Source: an uncultured Actinomyces sp.
GTDB lineage: Bacteria > Actinomycetota > Actinomycetes > Actinomycetales > Actinomycetaceae
Direction: 5' to 3'
NCBI GenBank assembly: GCA_915069725.1
Contig: CAJZFF010000112.1
Span: 1 to 6,237 of the forward strand
Length of the DNA: 6,237 nt
Shown here in pieces: positions 1 through 5,458 of this stretch. The stretch's first letter is position 1. Every line of letters starts with the position of its first letter. The notes beneath the pieces were generated by a model. It was not told where the DNA came from, searched no databases, and saw nothing but the letters and a program-made list of their open reading frames with translations. Made by a program: the position numbers and the translations under genes.

Positions 1-806
1 TCCAGTCGGCGCTGTCTCATGAGGAACCAGGTCAGCAAGCCGGCCCCCGCAGCTGCCGATGCAGCGACCAGAGGGGACGGGCCGTAGGCCGCCGCCCGCT
101 TGACGGCGTAGACGGCCAGGAACATGCCCGAGGCGGACAGTCCGATGCTGGGGAGGTCGACAGTGCCGGGACGGGTGGCTCTCACCTCGCGCAGCACGAA
201 TGGCGCAGTGAGCAGAAAGATCGCGACGACGGGCAGGTTGATGAGAAACACCGAGCCCCAGAAGAAGCGGCTCAGCAGCAGTCCCCCGATGACAGGGCCG
301 ATGGCGAAGCCCGCGGCAAAGGTGGCCGCGAAGATCCCGATCGCCCGGGAACGTAGGCGGGGGTTCTCGAACAGCTCGCTGAGGACGGCGAGCCCGGACG
401 GCAGAAGAGTCGACCCGCCCAATCCCATGAGCGCGCGCGAGGCGATCAGCCAGCCCGGGGACGCGGACAGGGCGGCCAGGGCCGAGCCGGCACCGAACAC
501 GAGGACCCCGCCGATCAGGAACCTCAGGCGCCCATAGCGGTCACCGAGGTTGCCGAAGGTGATGAGCAGCGAGCTGACGGCGAAACCGTAGATGTCAAGG
601 ATCCACAGCGCCTGATCGGCGCTGGGCCCCAGGGACCGGGTGATGGTGGGCATCGCCAGGAACAGCACCGAACCGTCCATGGAGACCAGCAGCACCGGGC
701 CGAGCACCACGAGCAGACCGAGCCAGGCGCGTCGTGGGACATGGTCGACGTCGTCGAAGGAGCTGCATGCTGCGGGAGAGTGAGCCTGCGTATCCATGTT
801 CATCAT
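1..806 (-). CDS. MFS drug-efflux antiporter, QacA/LfrA/SmvA-like (3'-truncated by window edge)
   Basis: Only the first 268 codons are present; the reading frame is open to base 1. The protein would be a proton-driven inner-membrane exporter of the 14-helix DHA2 type. Seen directly: a hydrophilic N-terminus, then TM1 at about 29-51 with M43-D44-G-S-V-L and A51-M-P, TM2 with W68-I-L-D-I-Y, MFS motif A at 85-95 (GNLGDRYGRLR), and antiporter motif C in TM5 at about 166-175 (GFAIGPVIGG). More hydrophobic segments lie near 182-203, 223-240 and 247-262. Acidic D44 and D71 sit 27 residues apart, the spacing of the TM1/TM2 aspartates of QacA. The family exports cationic dyes, quaternary ammonium compounds and other drugs; the substrate here is unknown. 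ATG at 806 is chosen because a GGGAG lies 8 nt upstream; ATGs at 803 and 797 are alternatives. It is divergent from an XRE regulator that probably controls it. Confidence 0.9.
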   Translation of the reverse strand, partial: MMNMDTQAHSPAACSSFDDVDHVPRRAWLGLLVVLGPVLLVSMDGSVLFLAMPTITRSLGPSADQALWILDIYGFAVSSLLITFGNLGDRYGRLRFLIGGVLVFGAGSALAALSASPGWLIASRALMGLGGSTLLPSGLAVLSELFENPRLRSRAIGIFAATFAAGFAIGPVIGGLLLSRFFWGSVFLINLPVVAIFLLTAPFVLREVRATRPGTVDLPSIGLSASGMFLAVYAVKRAAAYGPSPLVAASAAAGAGLLTWFLMRQRRL

Positions 807-814
807 GCTCGGAG

Positions 815-819
815 CTCCC
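815..819 (-). promoter_or_regulatory. Shine-Dalgarno of the MFS gene
   Basis: Minus-strand GGGAG lies 8 nt before the ATG at 806. It supports this start over the downstream ATGs at 803 and 797, and marks the pump mRNA as having a leader. Confidence 0.6.
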
Positions 820-844
820 AATCCACGCAGCCAGTTCCCTGGGG

Positions 845-892
845 CGGGTACACCCGGCAGGGATAGGCGCGATAGATGATGGGTGCCTACCC
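845..892. promoter_or_regulatory. Possible operators between pump and regulator genes
   Basis: The 140-bp divergent intergenic region (807-946) contains two short inverted repeats of the same form. CGGGT-AC-ACCCG is at 845-856 and GGGT-GCCT-ACCC is at 881-892, with centres 36 bp apart. Between them GATAG is repeated directly at 862-866 and 871-875. I could not pick a convincing -35/-10 pair on either strand. The repeats are candidate binding sites for the regulator encoded at 947-1822; this is inference from position and symmetry only. Confidence 0.35.
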
Positions 893-935
893 TGAGAAGG
901 ACATCGGCCAAGGAGTACCTGCAAGCGGTGATGAC

Positions 936-942
936 GGGGAGG
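936..942 (+). promoter_or_regulatory. Shine-Dalgarno of the MmyB-like regulator
   Basis: GGGGAGG ends 4 nt before the GTG at 947. The spacing is short but better than for the in-frame GTGs at 956 (13 nt) and 959 (16 nt), so 947 is preferred. Confidence 0.6.
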
Positions 943-946
943 CAGC

Positions 947-1822
947 GTGGAGACAGTGGTGGCCGCGGCGGGGGTCTCCGGCGAGACGCTGGGAGCGTTC
1001 CTGAGGACTCGCCGAGACAGGGTGACCCCTCAGGCCCTCGGTCTGAGCTCGTACGGAACTCCTCGACGCGTCCCGGGGCTGCGGCGTGAGGAGCTGGCCC
1101 AGCTGGCCGGGCTGAGTGCGGGCTACTACACCCGGCTCGAGCAAGGGCAGGCGGGCCGCGTCTCCGCCCAGGTGCTTGATGCCCTGGCTCGGGTCCTTCA
1201 TCTCGACGATACCGAGACGGCGCACCTGCACAACCTCGCCCGCGGTCCCGTCCTGTCCCGGCTGGAGACGCCGGATGAGGAGGAGCCCGGCTCCCATGTG
1301 CTCGCGTTGCTGCATGCGTTGGGCGAGAGTGTCCCGGCGATCCTGCTGGGGCGCCGAGGAGATGTGCTGGCCTGGAATCGGACCGGGCATGCTCTGCTGG
1401 CTCCGCACCTGGATGAAGACTCGCCGCGCGATCCTGACACCAGGCCATCCATTCCGCGGATGTTCTTCCTGGACCCCGTGCACCGCAGCCTGTACCGCAA
1501 CTGGGACTACCTGGCGCGTATCCACGTGGGCTACCTGCGTCTGACCGCCGGCGCGCATCCCACGGACGCGCAGTTGGCCGGGCTCATCGGAGAGCTCGTC
1601 ATGCACAGCCAGGTCTTCGCCGGGCTGTGGTCCACCGGCGGAGTCGCCGACTGCACCACCGGCCCGATGGATCTGAGCCACCCGGATGTCGGCCGCGTGA
1701 ATGTTGATTACCAGATCTGGCTTCAACCGGACAGCCCTGATCACCGTCTCGAGGTGTACACGCCTCGAGACGACTCCTCGCGCAAGGCGCTCAGTCTCCT
1801 TTCCGCTCAGGTCTGCTGCTAG
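947..1822 (+). CDS. MmyB-like XRE transcriptional regulator
   Basis: A 291-residue cytoplasmic DNA-binding regulator. An XRE helix-turn-helix covers about 14-98, including RVPGLRREELAQLAGLS at 41-57, YYTRLEQG at 60-67 and the helix AQVLDALARVLHLDD at 74-88. These are hallmarks of a large family with a C-terminal MmyB-like ligand-binding domain, here about 115-286. Recognisable elements of that domain are L141-A-W-N144, F173-F-L-D-P, Y189-to-L197 with VGYLRLTAG, the stretch from I214-G-E-L to S221-Q-V-F, and H245-P-D-V-G. The length is normal for the family. The C-terminal domain is PAS-like and thought to bind small hydrophobic ligands; the ligand here is unknown. The gene is divergent from the MFS pump, an arrangement typical of local repressors of exporters or dehydrogenases, so control of the pump and itself is likely. 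The protein ends in two cysteines (290-291), of unknown meaning. Confidence 0.92.
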   Translation: METVVAAAGVSGETLGAFLRTRRDRVTPQALGLSSYGTPRRVPGLRREELAQLAGLSAGYYTRLEQGQAGRVSAQVLDALARVLHLDDTETAHLHNLARGPVLSRLETPDEEEPGSHVLALLHALGESVPAILLGRRGDVLAWNRTGHALLAPHLDEDSPRDPDTRPSIPRMFFLDPVHRSLYRNWDYLARIHVGYLRLTAGAHPTDAQLAGLIGELVMHSQVFAGLWSTGGVADCTTGPMDLSHPDVGRVNVDYQIWLQPDSPDHRLEVYTPRDDSSRKALSLLSAQVCC

Positions 1823-1866
1823 CCATGCTTGATGGGGAGAGAGGCGTTCTCCAGGTCGCGGAAGTG

Positions 1867-2067
1867 TCAGGTCGCGTCCTTGAGTGTTTGCTGGTGCCTC
1901 GGTGATCGACGTTGGTCCCGAGGGTGGTCTGTTGTCGGTGAAGCTCGTCGACGGTGTTGACGGGGCGGAGGCAGTGCGCCGCCCCAGCGGGCCGCCAGGG
2001 TGAGTGCCGCGAAGGAGGAGAAGGTGGGGGCTGTGTGGCGACTGACGGACTGTGTCGAATACTTCAT
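1867..2067 (-). CDS. Doubtful small ORF, 66 codons, no recognised family
   Basis: The ORF reads from ATG at 2067 to TGA at 1867. The predicted protein starts MKYSTQSVSRH, has a mildly hydrophobic stretch near residues 16-27, and then an Arg/Pro/Thr-rich tail that looks like a shifted or non-coding frame. The same frame continues after the stop for 15 codons to TAG at 1819-1821, inside the end of the upstream regulator gene. In favour of a real start: a CATTAT hexamer ends 6 nt before the ATG with TTAGAA 17 bp further upstream, the same layout as the leaderless genes of this window. Against: poor composition, no homology I recognise and a gene-poor setting. It could be the 5' remnant of a larger gene broken by frameshift or deletion. 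No function is proposed. Confidence 0.2.
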   Translation of the reverse strand: MKYSTQSVSRHTAPTFSSFAALTLAARWGGALPPPRQHRRRASPTTDHPRDQRRSPRHQQTLKDAT

Positions 2068-2068
2068 G

Positions 2069-2085
2069 CGGACATAATGTGTCCG
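2069..2085. repeat. Inverted repeat CGGACA-N5-TGTCCG
   Basis: Six-base perfect arms (2069-2074 and 2080-2085) flank TAATG. On the minus strand the repeat covers the CATTAT -10-like hexamer and the predicted transcription start of the small ORF at 2067, so it is placed like a repressor operator. A recombination or element-end role is equally possible. There is no G+C-rich stem plus T-run to suggest a terminator. Confidence 0.45.
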
Positions 2086-2102
2086 GTATATCTATGTTCT
2101 AA
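2074..2102 (-). promoter_or_regulatory. Putative promoter reading left from the A+T-rich block
   Basis: Minus-strand TTAGAA (2097-2102), a 17-bp spacer and CATTAT (2074-2079) match the -35 and -10 consensus at four of six bases each. The -10 ends 6 nt before the ATG at 2067, which would give a leaderless message. A+T-rich DNA yields such matches by chance, so this is tentative. Confidence 0.3.
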
Positions 2103-2255
2103 GGGGTGCAAGACTTCATTTCCACACAATTATTCGCGAACTATTCTGGCTAATTTATTGATTGAGTCCTATCAGCCTGAGTATCGGTCGTCCTGCGGCA
2201 GTGTGCTGGCCACGCACCGGCTCTCTGTCCCTTCTTCCGCTCGTGCTCCTCGGCC

Positions 2256-3065
2256 TCAGTCGACCGCGACGATGACGGGGACGTGGTCGGAGGCGCCCTT
2301 GCCCTTGCGCTCGTCGCGGTCGATGGCGGCGCCGGTGACGCGGCCCGCCAGAGCCGGTGAGGCGTAGACGAAGTCGATGCGCATGCCCTCGTTCCTCGGG
2401 AAACGCAGCTTTTGGTAGTCCCAGTACGTGTAGTTGGTGACCCGCTCGCGCGTGACCTCACGCATGCCCGCCTCGGCGAAGGCCGCAAAGGCCTCGCGCT
2501 CCGGCTCCGAGACGTGGGTGGCGCCCTCGAAGACGCTTATGTCCCACACGTCCTCGTCGCGAGGCGCCACGTTCCAGTCGCCCACCAGCGCCAGCGGCAG
2601 GTCGGGCTCTTCCTCTAGCCAGGCGGCGACGTCGTCGCGCAGCACCCGCAGCCAGTCGAGCTTGTACGTGTAGTGCGGGTGGGTGAGCTCGCGACCGTTG
2701 GGCACGTACAGGCTCCACAGGCGCACCGGCGCCGCATCCGAGGCCGCACCCACCGTCGCCCCCAGCGCCCGGGCCTCGACGACCGGCTCAGCCTCGGGCT
2801 TGGCCACCCAGGCGGGCTGGCCCGGGAAGGAAGTGGCGACGTCGTCGAGGCCCACGCGCGAGGCGATCGCCACCCCGTTCCACTGGTTGAGCCCGTGGAT
2901 GGCCAGCTCGTAGCCCGCGGCTTCGAAGGGTTCGACCGGGAACTGGTCGGGGCGGCACTTGATCTCCTGCATCGCCAGGGCGTCGATGTCCTCGCGCTCC
3001 AGGAAGGCCAGGACGCGGTCGACGCGGGTGCGGATGGAGTTGACGTTCCAGGTGGCCAGGCGCAT
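2256..3065 (-). CDS. xthA: Exodeoxyribonuclease III
   Basis: A 269-residue Mg-dependent exonuclease III/AP endonuclease, acting in base excision repair: it cuts 5' to abasic sites, trims blocked 3' ends and degrades duplex DNA 3' to 5'. The endonuclease/exonuclease/phosphatase fold is complete, and the catalytic set can be read in order: N7 in ATWNVNS, E34 in QEIK, Y120 in LYVPNG, D163 and N165 in GDWNVAP, D231 in GMRIDF, and D260-H261 in SDHVPV. These correspond to N7, E34, Y109, D151, N153, D229 and H259 of the E. coli enzyme. The length matches the family. ATG at 3065 gives the standard MRLATWNVNS start; there is no Shine-Dalgarno, but a -10 hexamer ends 6 nt upstream. It is divergent from the SDR gene, with only 64 bp between the start codons. 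The role suits defence against oxidative DNA damage. Confidence 0.96.
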   Translation of the reverse strand: MRLATWNVNSIRTRVDRVLAFLEREDIDALAMQEIKCRPDQFPVEPFEAAGYELAIHGLNQWNGVAIASRVGLDDVATSFPGQPAWVAKPEAEPVVEARALGATVGAASDAAPVRLWSLYVPNGRELTHPHYTYKLDWLRVLRDDVAAWLEEEPDLPLALVGDWNVAPRDEDVWDISVFEGATHVSEPEREAFAAFAEAGMREVTRERVTNYTYWDYQKLRFPRNEGMRIDFVYASPALAGRVTGAAIDRDERKGKGASDHVPVIVAVD

Positions 3066-3071
3066 GGCAGC

Positions 3072-3099
3072 AGAGTAGCCGGTGCCCGACTCCCATCAA
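3072..3099 (-). promoter_or_regulatory. Putative leaderless promoter of xthA
   Basis: Minus-strand TTGATG (3094-3099), a 16-bp spacer and TACTCT (3072-3077). The -10 ends 6 nt before the ATG at 3065, which puts the transcription start at or next to the start codon. No Shine-Dalgarno-like sequence is present in this stretch. Confidence 0.5.
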
Positions 3100-3117
3100 G
3101 CACTCACCAATCGCTCG

Positions 3118-3123
3118 TAGTCT
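3118..3123 (+). promoter_or_regulatory. Putative -10 of the SDR gene (leaderless)
   Basis: TAGTCT ends 6 nt before the ATG at 3130 and no Shine-Dalgarno is present. I see no good -35 at the expected distance, and the upstream part of this promoter would overlap the xthA -35 region. It mirrors the xthA promoter. Confidence 0.45.
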
Positions 3124-3129
3124 GCGGCC

Positions 3130-3903
3130 ATGGGAACAGCACTTGTCACCGGGGCCACGAGCGGCCTCGGCCTGGAGATCGCCTGGCAGCTCGCCCAGGC
3201 CCGTCATGACCTCGTCCTCGTGGCGCGCACCCCCGAGCGACTGCGGCAGGTGGCCGAGGAGATGCGCCAGTTCGCAGGTGTCCAGGTGGAGACCCTGCAG
3301 GCCGATCTGTCCAAGCGCGACGAGCTCGAGCTCGTCGCCGAGCGCCTGCGGGAGACGAGCAAGCCCATCGGGCTCCTGGTCAATAACGCCGGCTTCGGGC
3401 TGGGGCAGCGCTTCGTCGGGGGAGACCTGGCCCGCGAGGAGGATGCCCTCGACGTCATGGTCCGGGCGGTCATGGTGGCCTCCCACGCGGCGGCCGACGC
3501 CATGGTGGAGCGCGGCCGCGGCGCCATTCTCAACGTCTCCTCCATGACCGCGCACACCGCCATGGGCACCTATGCCGCCCACAAGGCCTGGGTGCTGCGC
3601 TTCACCGAGGGGCTGGCCGCCGAGCTCGCCGGCACCGGGGTGAGTGCCACGGCGCTGTGCCCGGGGCTGGTGCACACCGGTTTCCACGCCGCGGCCGGCA
3701 TCGACGAGACCCAGTGGAAGGCGCCGCTGTGGCTGGACGCCGAGCGAGTGGCCATCGACGGCCTGGCGGCGGTGCGGCGCGGCCAGGTCATCTGCACCCC
3801 GAGCCTGCGCTACCGCAGCGCCAACGCCGTGCTGCGGCTGGCGCCCCGCTGGTTCGTGCGCCGGATGGTCGGGCCGGAACGCTCCGGCCAGGGGCACGAC
3901 TGA
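3130..3903 (+). CDS. SDR-family oxidoreductase
   Basis: A 257-residue classical-type short-chain dehydrogenase/reductase, soluble and using NAD(P)H; the substrate cannot be read from sequence. Seen: Rossmann motif TGATSGLG at 7-14, R33 in VARTPERL (a basic residue just after beta-2, often an NADP(H) preference), D59 in QADLS, NNAG at 85-88, active-site S138 in NVSS, Y148 and K152 in the YxxxK motif (YAAHK), and PGLVHTGF at 178-185. The usual tetrad Asn in helix 4 appears replaced by Met110 (LDVMVRA). This resembles the DltE/COG0300-type branch rather than FabG. The C-terminal end from about 235 is basic and aromatic (LAPRWFVRRMVG), typical of this branch and perhaps membrane-associated. ATG at 3130 lies directly on the Rossmann strand. 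It stands alone: divergent from xthA and 254 bp before tpx. Confidence 0.92.
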   Translation: MGTALVTGATSGLGLEIAWQLAQARHDLVLVARTPERLRQVAEEMRQFAGVQVETLQADLSKRDELELVAERLRETSKPIGLLVNNAGFGLGQRFVGGDLAREEDALDVMVRAVMVASHAAADAMVERGRGAILNVSSMTAHTAMGTYAAHKAWVLRFTEGLAAELAGTGVSATALCPGLVHTGFHAAAGIDETQWKAPLWLDAERVAIDGLAAVRRGQVICTPSLRYRSANAVLRLAPRWFVRRMVGPERSGQGHD

Positions 3904-3987
3904 GGCCGTCAAGGCTCGCCGGTGGCGCAAAGTGTCACAGATGACGACTATTCGGGGGCAATCACCGTTGCTGCCGACCTTCCCAAG

Positions 3988-4030
3988 GCGCTGACCAGCG
4001 CAGATACGGCAAGGTAGGCGGGAGCTACCT
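3988..4030. repeat. Two small hairpins in the SDR-tpx gap
   Basis: GCGCTG-AC-CAGCGC (3988-4001; effectively a 5-bp stem with a four-base loop) is followed 10 bases later by AGGTAG-N7-CTACCT (4012-4030). No T-run follows either. They may end SDR transcription or bind a regulator upstream of tpx; neither role is shown. Nothing else in the 254-bp gap (3904-4157) looks like a gene. Confidence 0.35.
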
Positions 4031-4145
4031 CCTGAAAGTCGCCAATCGTGACAGATCCGGGCGCGCGCACCGGCTTGCGGCCCGATCCCACCGCGGAATC
4101 GCCCAGGGCTGAGCGCTCCCGCTGGCCAGGGGCGCCGTGACCTGC

Positions 4146-4151
4146 AACGAT
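4146..4151 (+). promoter_or_regulatory. Weak candidate -10 of tpx (leaderless)
   Basis: AACGAT ends 6 nt before the ATG at 4158 and matches TATAAT at three of six bases. It is called mainly because its spacing matches the other genes here and no Shine-Dalgarno is present. Confidence 0.3.
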
Positions 4152-4157
4152 CGCACC

Positions 4158-4655
4158 ATGGCTTCCATTACCTTCCACGGAGACCCCGTCAGCACCATCG
4201 GCGAGCTGCCCGCTGTGGGCTCGGTCGCGCCCGCCTTCGACCTCGTGGGCGCCGACCTCGCCCCGGTCACCAGCCAGTCCCTGGCCGGCCGCCGCGTGGT
4301 CCTCAACATCTTCCCCTCGGTGGACACCGGGGTGTGCGCCGCCTCTGTGCGCCAGTTCAACAAGCTGGCCTCCGAGCTGGACAACACGACCGTGGTCTGC
4401 GTCTCCGCCGACCTGCCCTTCGCCGGCGCCCGCTTCTGCGGCGCCGAGGGCCTCACCAACGTGGTCACCGGCTCGACCTTCCGCTCCACCTTCGGTGCCG
4501 ACTACGGCGTCACCCTGGCCGACGGCCCGCTGGCCGGCCTGCTGTCGCGCGCTGTCGTGGTCCTCGACGAGTCCGGCAAGGTCGTCTACACCGAGCAGGT
4601 CCCCGAGGTCGGCCAGGAGCCCGACTACGACGCCGCCGTGGCCGCCCTGTCCTGA
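4158..4655 (+). CDS. tpx: Thiol peroxidase (Tpx, atypical 2-Cys peroxiredoxin)
   Basis: A 165-residue thioredoxin-dependent peroxidase that reduces hydrogen peroxide and organic hydroperoxides in the cytoplasm. The thioredoxin-like fold is complete. The peroxidatic cysteine is C60 in [15 protein letters not shown], with P53 and T57 of the PxxxT/SxxC motif and R128-equivalent context downstream. The resolving cysteine is C94 in [16 protein letters not shown] third cysteine, C81, matches the non-essential one of E. coli Tpx. The N-terminus [18 protein letters not shown] and the length are standard. ATG at 4158 is preferred over the in-frame GTG at 4137, because homologues start just before the ITFxG strand and the candidate -10 lies between the two. 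It has its own upstream region and is followed by a strong hairpin, so it is probably monocistronic. Peroxide control is plausible, but I could not identify an OxyR or PerR site. Confidence 0.96.
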   Translation: MASITFHGDPVSTIGELPAVGSVAPAFDLVGADLAPVTSQSLAGRRVVLNIFPSVDTGVCAASVRQFNKLASELDNTTVVCVSADLPFAGARFCGAEGLTNVVTGSTFRSTFGADYGVTLADGPLAGLLSRAVVVLDESGKVVYTEQVPEVGQEPDYDAAVAALS

Positions 4656-4676
4656 CCCCTTCATCCGCTGAGCCGC

Positions 4677-4722
4677 CAGGAGCCCGCCCCGTCCGCACCG
4701 CCCGGGCGAGGGCGGGCTCCTG
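4677..4722 (+). terminator. tpx terminator-like hairpin (13-bp stem)
   Basis: Perfect 13-base arms at 4677-4689 (CAGGAGCCCGCCC) and 4710-4722 (GGGCGGGCTCCTG) enclose a 20-base loop, which itself contains the palindrome CGCCCGGGCG. It begins 21 bp after the tpx stop. There is no T-run, as is common for G+C-rich actinobacterial hairpins, so factor-independent termination is likely but not certain. It separates tpx from pyrE. Confidence 0.75.
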
Positions 4723-4765
4723 TCCGCAGTGGGTGTCTACCCGGCGCGCAGCCCCCGAGTCCCAC

Positions 4766-4771
4766 TACCAT
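4766..4771 (+). promoter_or_regulatory. Putative -10 of pyrE (leaderless)
   Basis: TACCAT ends 7 nt before the GTG at 4779. A GGAG at 4773-4776 is only 2 nt from the GTG, too close to act as a Shine-Dalgarno. No clear -35 was found. Confidence 0.45.
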
Positions 4772-4778
4772 CGGAGCC

Positions 4779-5348
4779 GTGAGCACCAACGACTCCCACA
4801 TCACCCGCCTGGCCGAGCTCGTCAACGAGCTGTCCGTCGTCCGTGGCAAGGTCACCCTCGCCTCCGGCCTCGAGTCCGACTTCTACGTGGACATGCGCCG
4901 TGCCACCCTCCATCACGAGGCCGCCCCCCTCATTGGCCACGTCATGCTCGACATGCTCGAGGAGGCGGGCCTGGGCACCGACGAGATCGACGCCGTCGGC
5001 GGCCTGACCATGGGGGCTGACCCCGTGGCCGCCGCCATGCTGCACGCCGCGGCCTCGCGTGGCCTGGACCTGGACGCTTTCGTCGTGCGCAAGGCCGCCA
5101 AGGACCACGGCATGCGCCGTCGCATCGAGGGACCCGACGTCGCCGGGCGCCGCGTGGTGGTCCTGGAGGACACCTCCACCACCGGCGGCTCACCCCTGGA
5201 GGCCGTCGAGGCCCTGCGCGAGGCGGGTGCCGACGTGCGGGCCGTCGCCGTCATCGTCGACCGGGCCACCGGCGCGCGCGAGCGCATTGAGGCCGCCGGC
5301 CTGCCCTACTACGCGGCGCTCGGTCTGGCCGACCTCGGCCTGGAGTGA
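4779..5348 (+). CDS. pyrE: Orotate phosphoribosyltransferase
   Basis: A 189-residue enzyme that joins orotate and PRPP to form orotidine 5'-monophosphate, the fifth step of de novo pyrimidine synthesis; a cytoplasmic homodimer in the family. Seen: SGLESDFYVDMR at 29-40, the flexible catalytic-loop motif R104-K-A-A-K108-D-H110-G with basic R113-R115 and E117-G following, and the 13-residue PRPP motif VVVLEDTSTTGGS at 126-138. The acidic pair E130-D131 of that motif is intact. The length is normal for the short bacterial PyrE type. GTG at 4779 is chosen because it gives the usual N-terminus and has a -10 hexamer 7 nt upstream. It lies outside any visible pyr operon and follows a terminator, so it is likely transcribed alone. 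The accessory XRE-ImmA module begins right after it. Confidence 0.95.
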   Translation: MSTNDSHITRLAELVNELSVVRGKVTLASGLESDFYVDMRRATLHHEAAPLIGHVMLDMLEEAGLGTDEIDAVGGLTMGADPVAAAMLHAAASRGLDLDAFVVRKAAKDHGMRRRIEGPDVAGRRVVVLEDTSTTGGSPLEAVEALREAGADVRAVAVIVDRATGARERIEAAGLPYYAALGLADLGLE

Positions 5349-5362
5349 GTAAGTGAGCACCT

Positions 5363-5375
5363 GACGGCGTCCGTC
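5363..5375 (+). repeat. Small hairpin after pyrE
   Basis: GACGG-CGT-CCGTC, a 5-bp stem with a three-base loop, starts 15 bases after the pyrE stop. No T-run follows. It could be a weak terminator, but the stem is too short to call one. Confidence 0.25.
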
Positions 5376-5422
5376 GTGGGTTCCGGTAAGCCTGCCGGTG
5401 AGCGGACTCTCCTGCATCCAGT

Positions 5423-5439
5423 CTTTCGATTATCGAAAG
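5423..5439. promoter_or_regulatory. Perfect 17-bp palindrome, putative XRE operator
   Basis: CTTTCGAT-T-ATCGAAAG is symmetric over 8 bp each side of a single central base. It covers the -35 position of the XRE gene promoter and ends 7 bp before the -10, so binding would block RNA polymerase. Small XRE proteins commonly bind such 15-20 bp palindromes as dimers, so autorepression by the product of 5459-5794 is the natural reading (inference). Confidence 0.7.
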
Positions 5440-5452
5440 TTCGGTCTACGCT
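5425..5452 (+). promoter_or_regulatory. Putative leaderless promoter of the XRE-ImmA operon
   Basis: TACGCT (5447-5452) ends 6 nt before the ATG at 5459. At a 16-bp spacing the -35 position is TTCGAT (5425-5430), a weak match inside the palindrome. A GAGG at 5454-5457 is only 1 nt from the ATG, too close to act as a Shine-Dalgarno. Confidence 0.5.
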
Positions 5453-5458
5453 TGAGGC

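Larger units (their letters stand above)
1823..2255. other. Gene-poor 433-bp interval with an A+T-rich block
   Basis: No recognisable gene lies between the regulator stop and the xthA stop. The left half (to about 2060) is G+C-rich and has short open frames on both strands, none with a family signature I recognise. About 2086-2165 is only about one-third G+C by my count, against high G+C in all neighbouring genes. Neither flanking gene reads out of this block, so it is not needed as their promoter. An inverted repeat at 2069-2085 and a promoter-like pair at 2074-2102 mark the boundary. I saw no tRNA fold, no clear insertion-sequence ends and no transposase remnant. It may be the scar of a lost element or the upstream region of a decayed gene. 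Confidence 0.6.

Noticed and set aside
124..537. 137-codon plus-strand frame inside the MFS gene
   Set aside because: The minus-strand frame carries MFS motifs A and C and membrane helices; the plus-strand frame is its shadow.
887..1744. 285-codon minus-strand open frame opposite the MmyB-like regulator
   Set aside because: It is the antisense shadow of a gene with clear family motifs; its own translation shows no domain and is low-complexity.
1823..2070. Insertion-sequence or transposase remnant
   Set aside because: I read all frames on both strands and found no DDE, HTH-transposase or recombinase motif, and no paired terminal inverted repeats with a target duplication. The region stays unidentified.
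2086..2165. tRNA or other structured RNA in the A+T-rich block
   Set aside because: No cloverleaf arms, no CCA-like end and no long stems could be drawn by eye.
2205..2219. Terminator for xthA from GTGC...GCAC
   Set aside because: The stem is only 4 bp with no T-run, too weak to call.
2788..3930. 380-codon minus-strand frame across the SDR gene and the start of xthA
   Set aside because: Long antisense frames are expected in G+C-rich genes. Both sense genes have intact catalytic motifs, and this frame overlaps xthA in a different reading frame.
3948..4664. 238-codon minus-strand frame opposite tpx
   Set aside because: The Gly/Val/His-rich translation is typical of the antisense of a G+C-rich gene, and tpx itself is unmistakable.
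2256..5348. xthA-SDR-tpx-pyrE as one oxidative-stress operon
   Set aside because: xthA is on the opposite strand, tpx lies 254 bp after the SDR gene, and a 13-bp hairpin separates tpx from pyrE, so separate transcription units are more likely.
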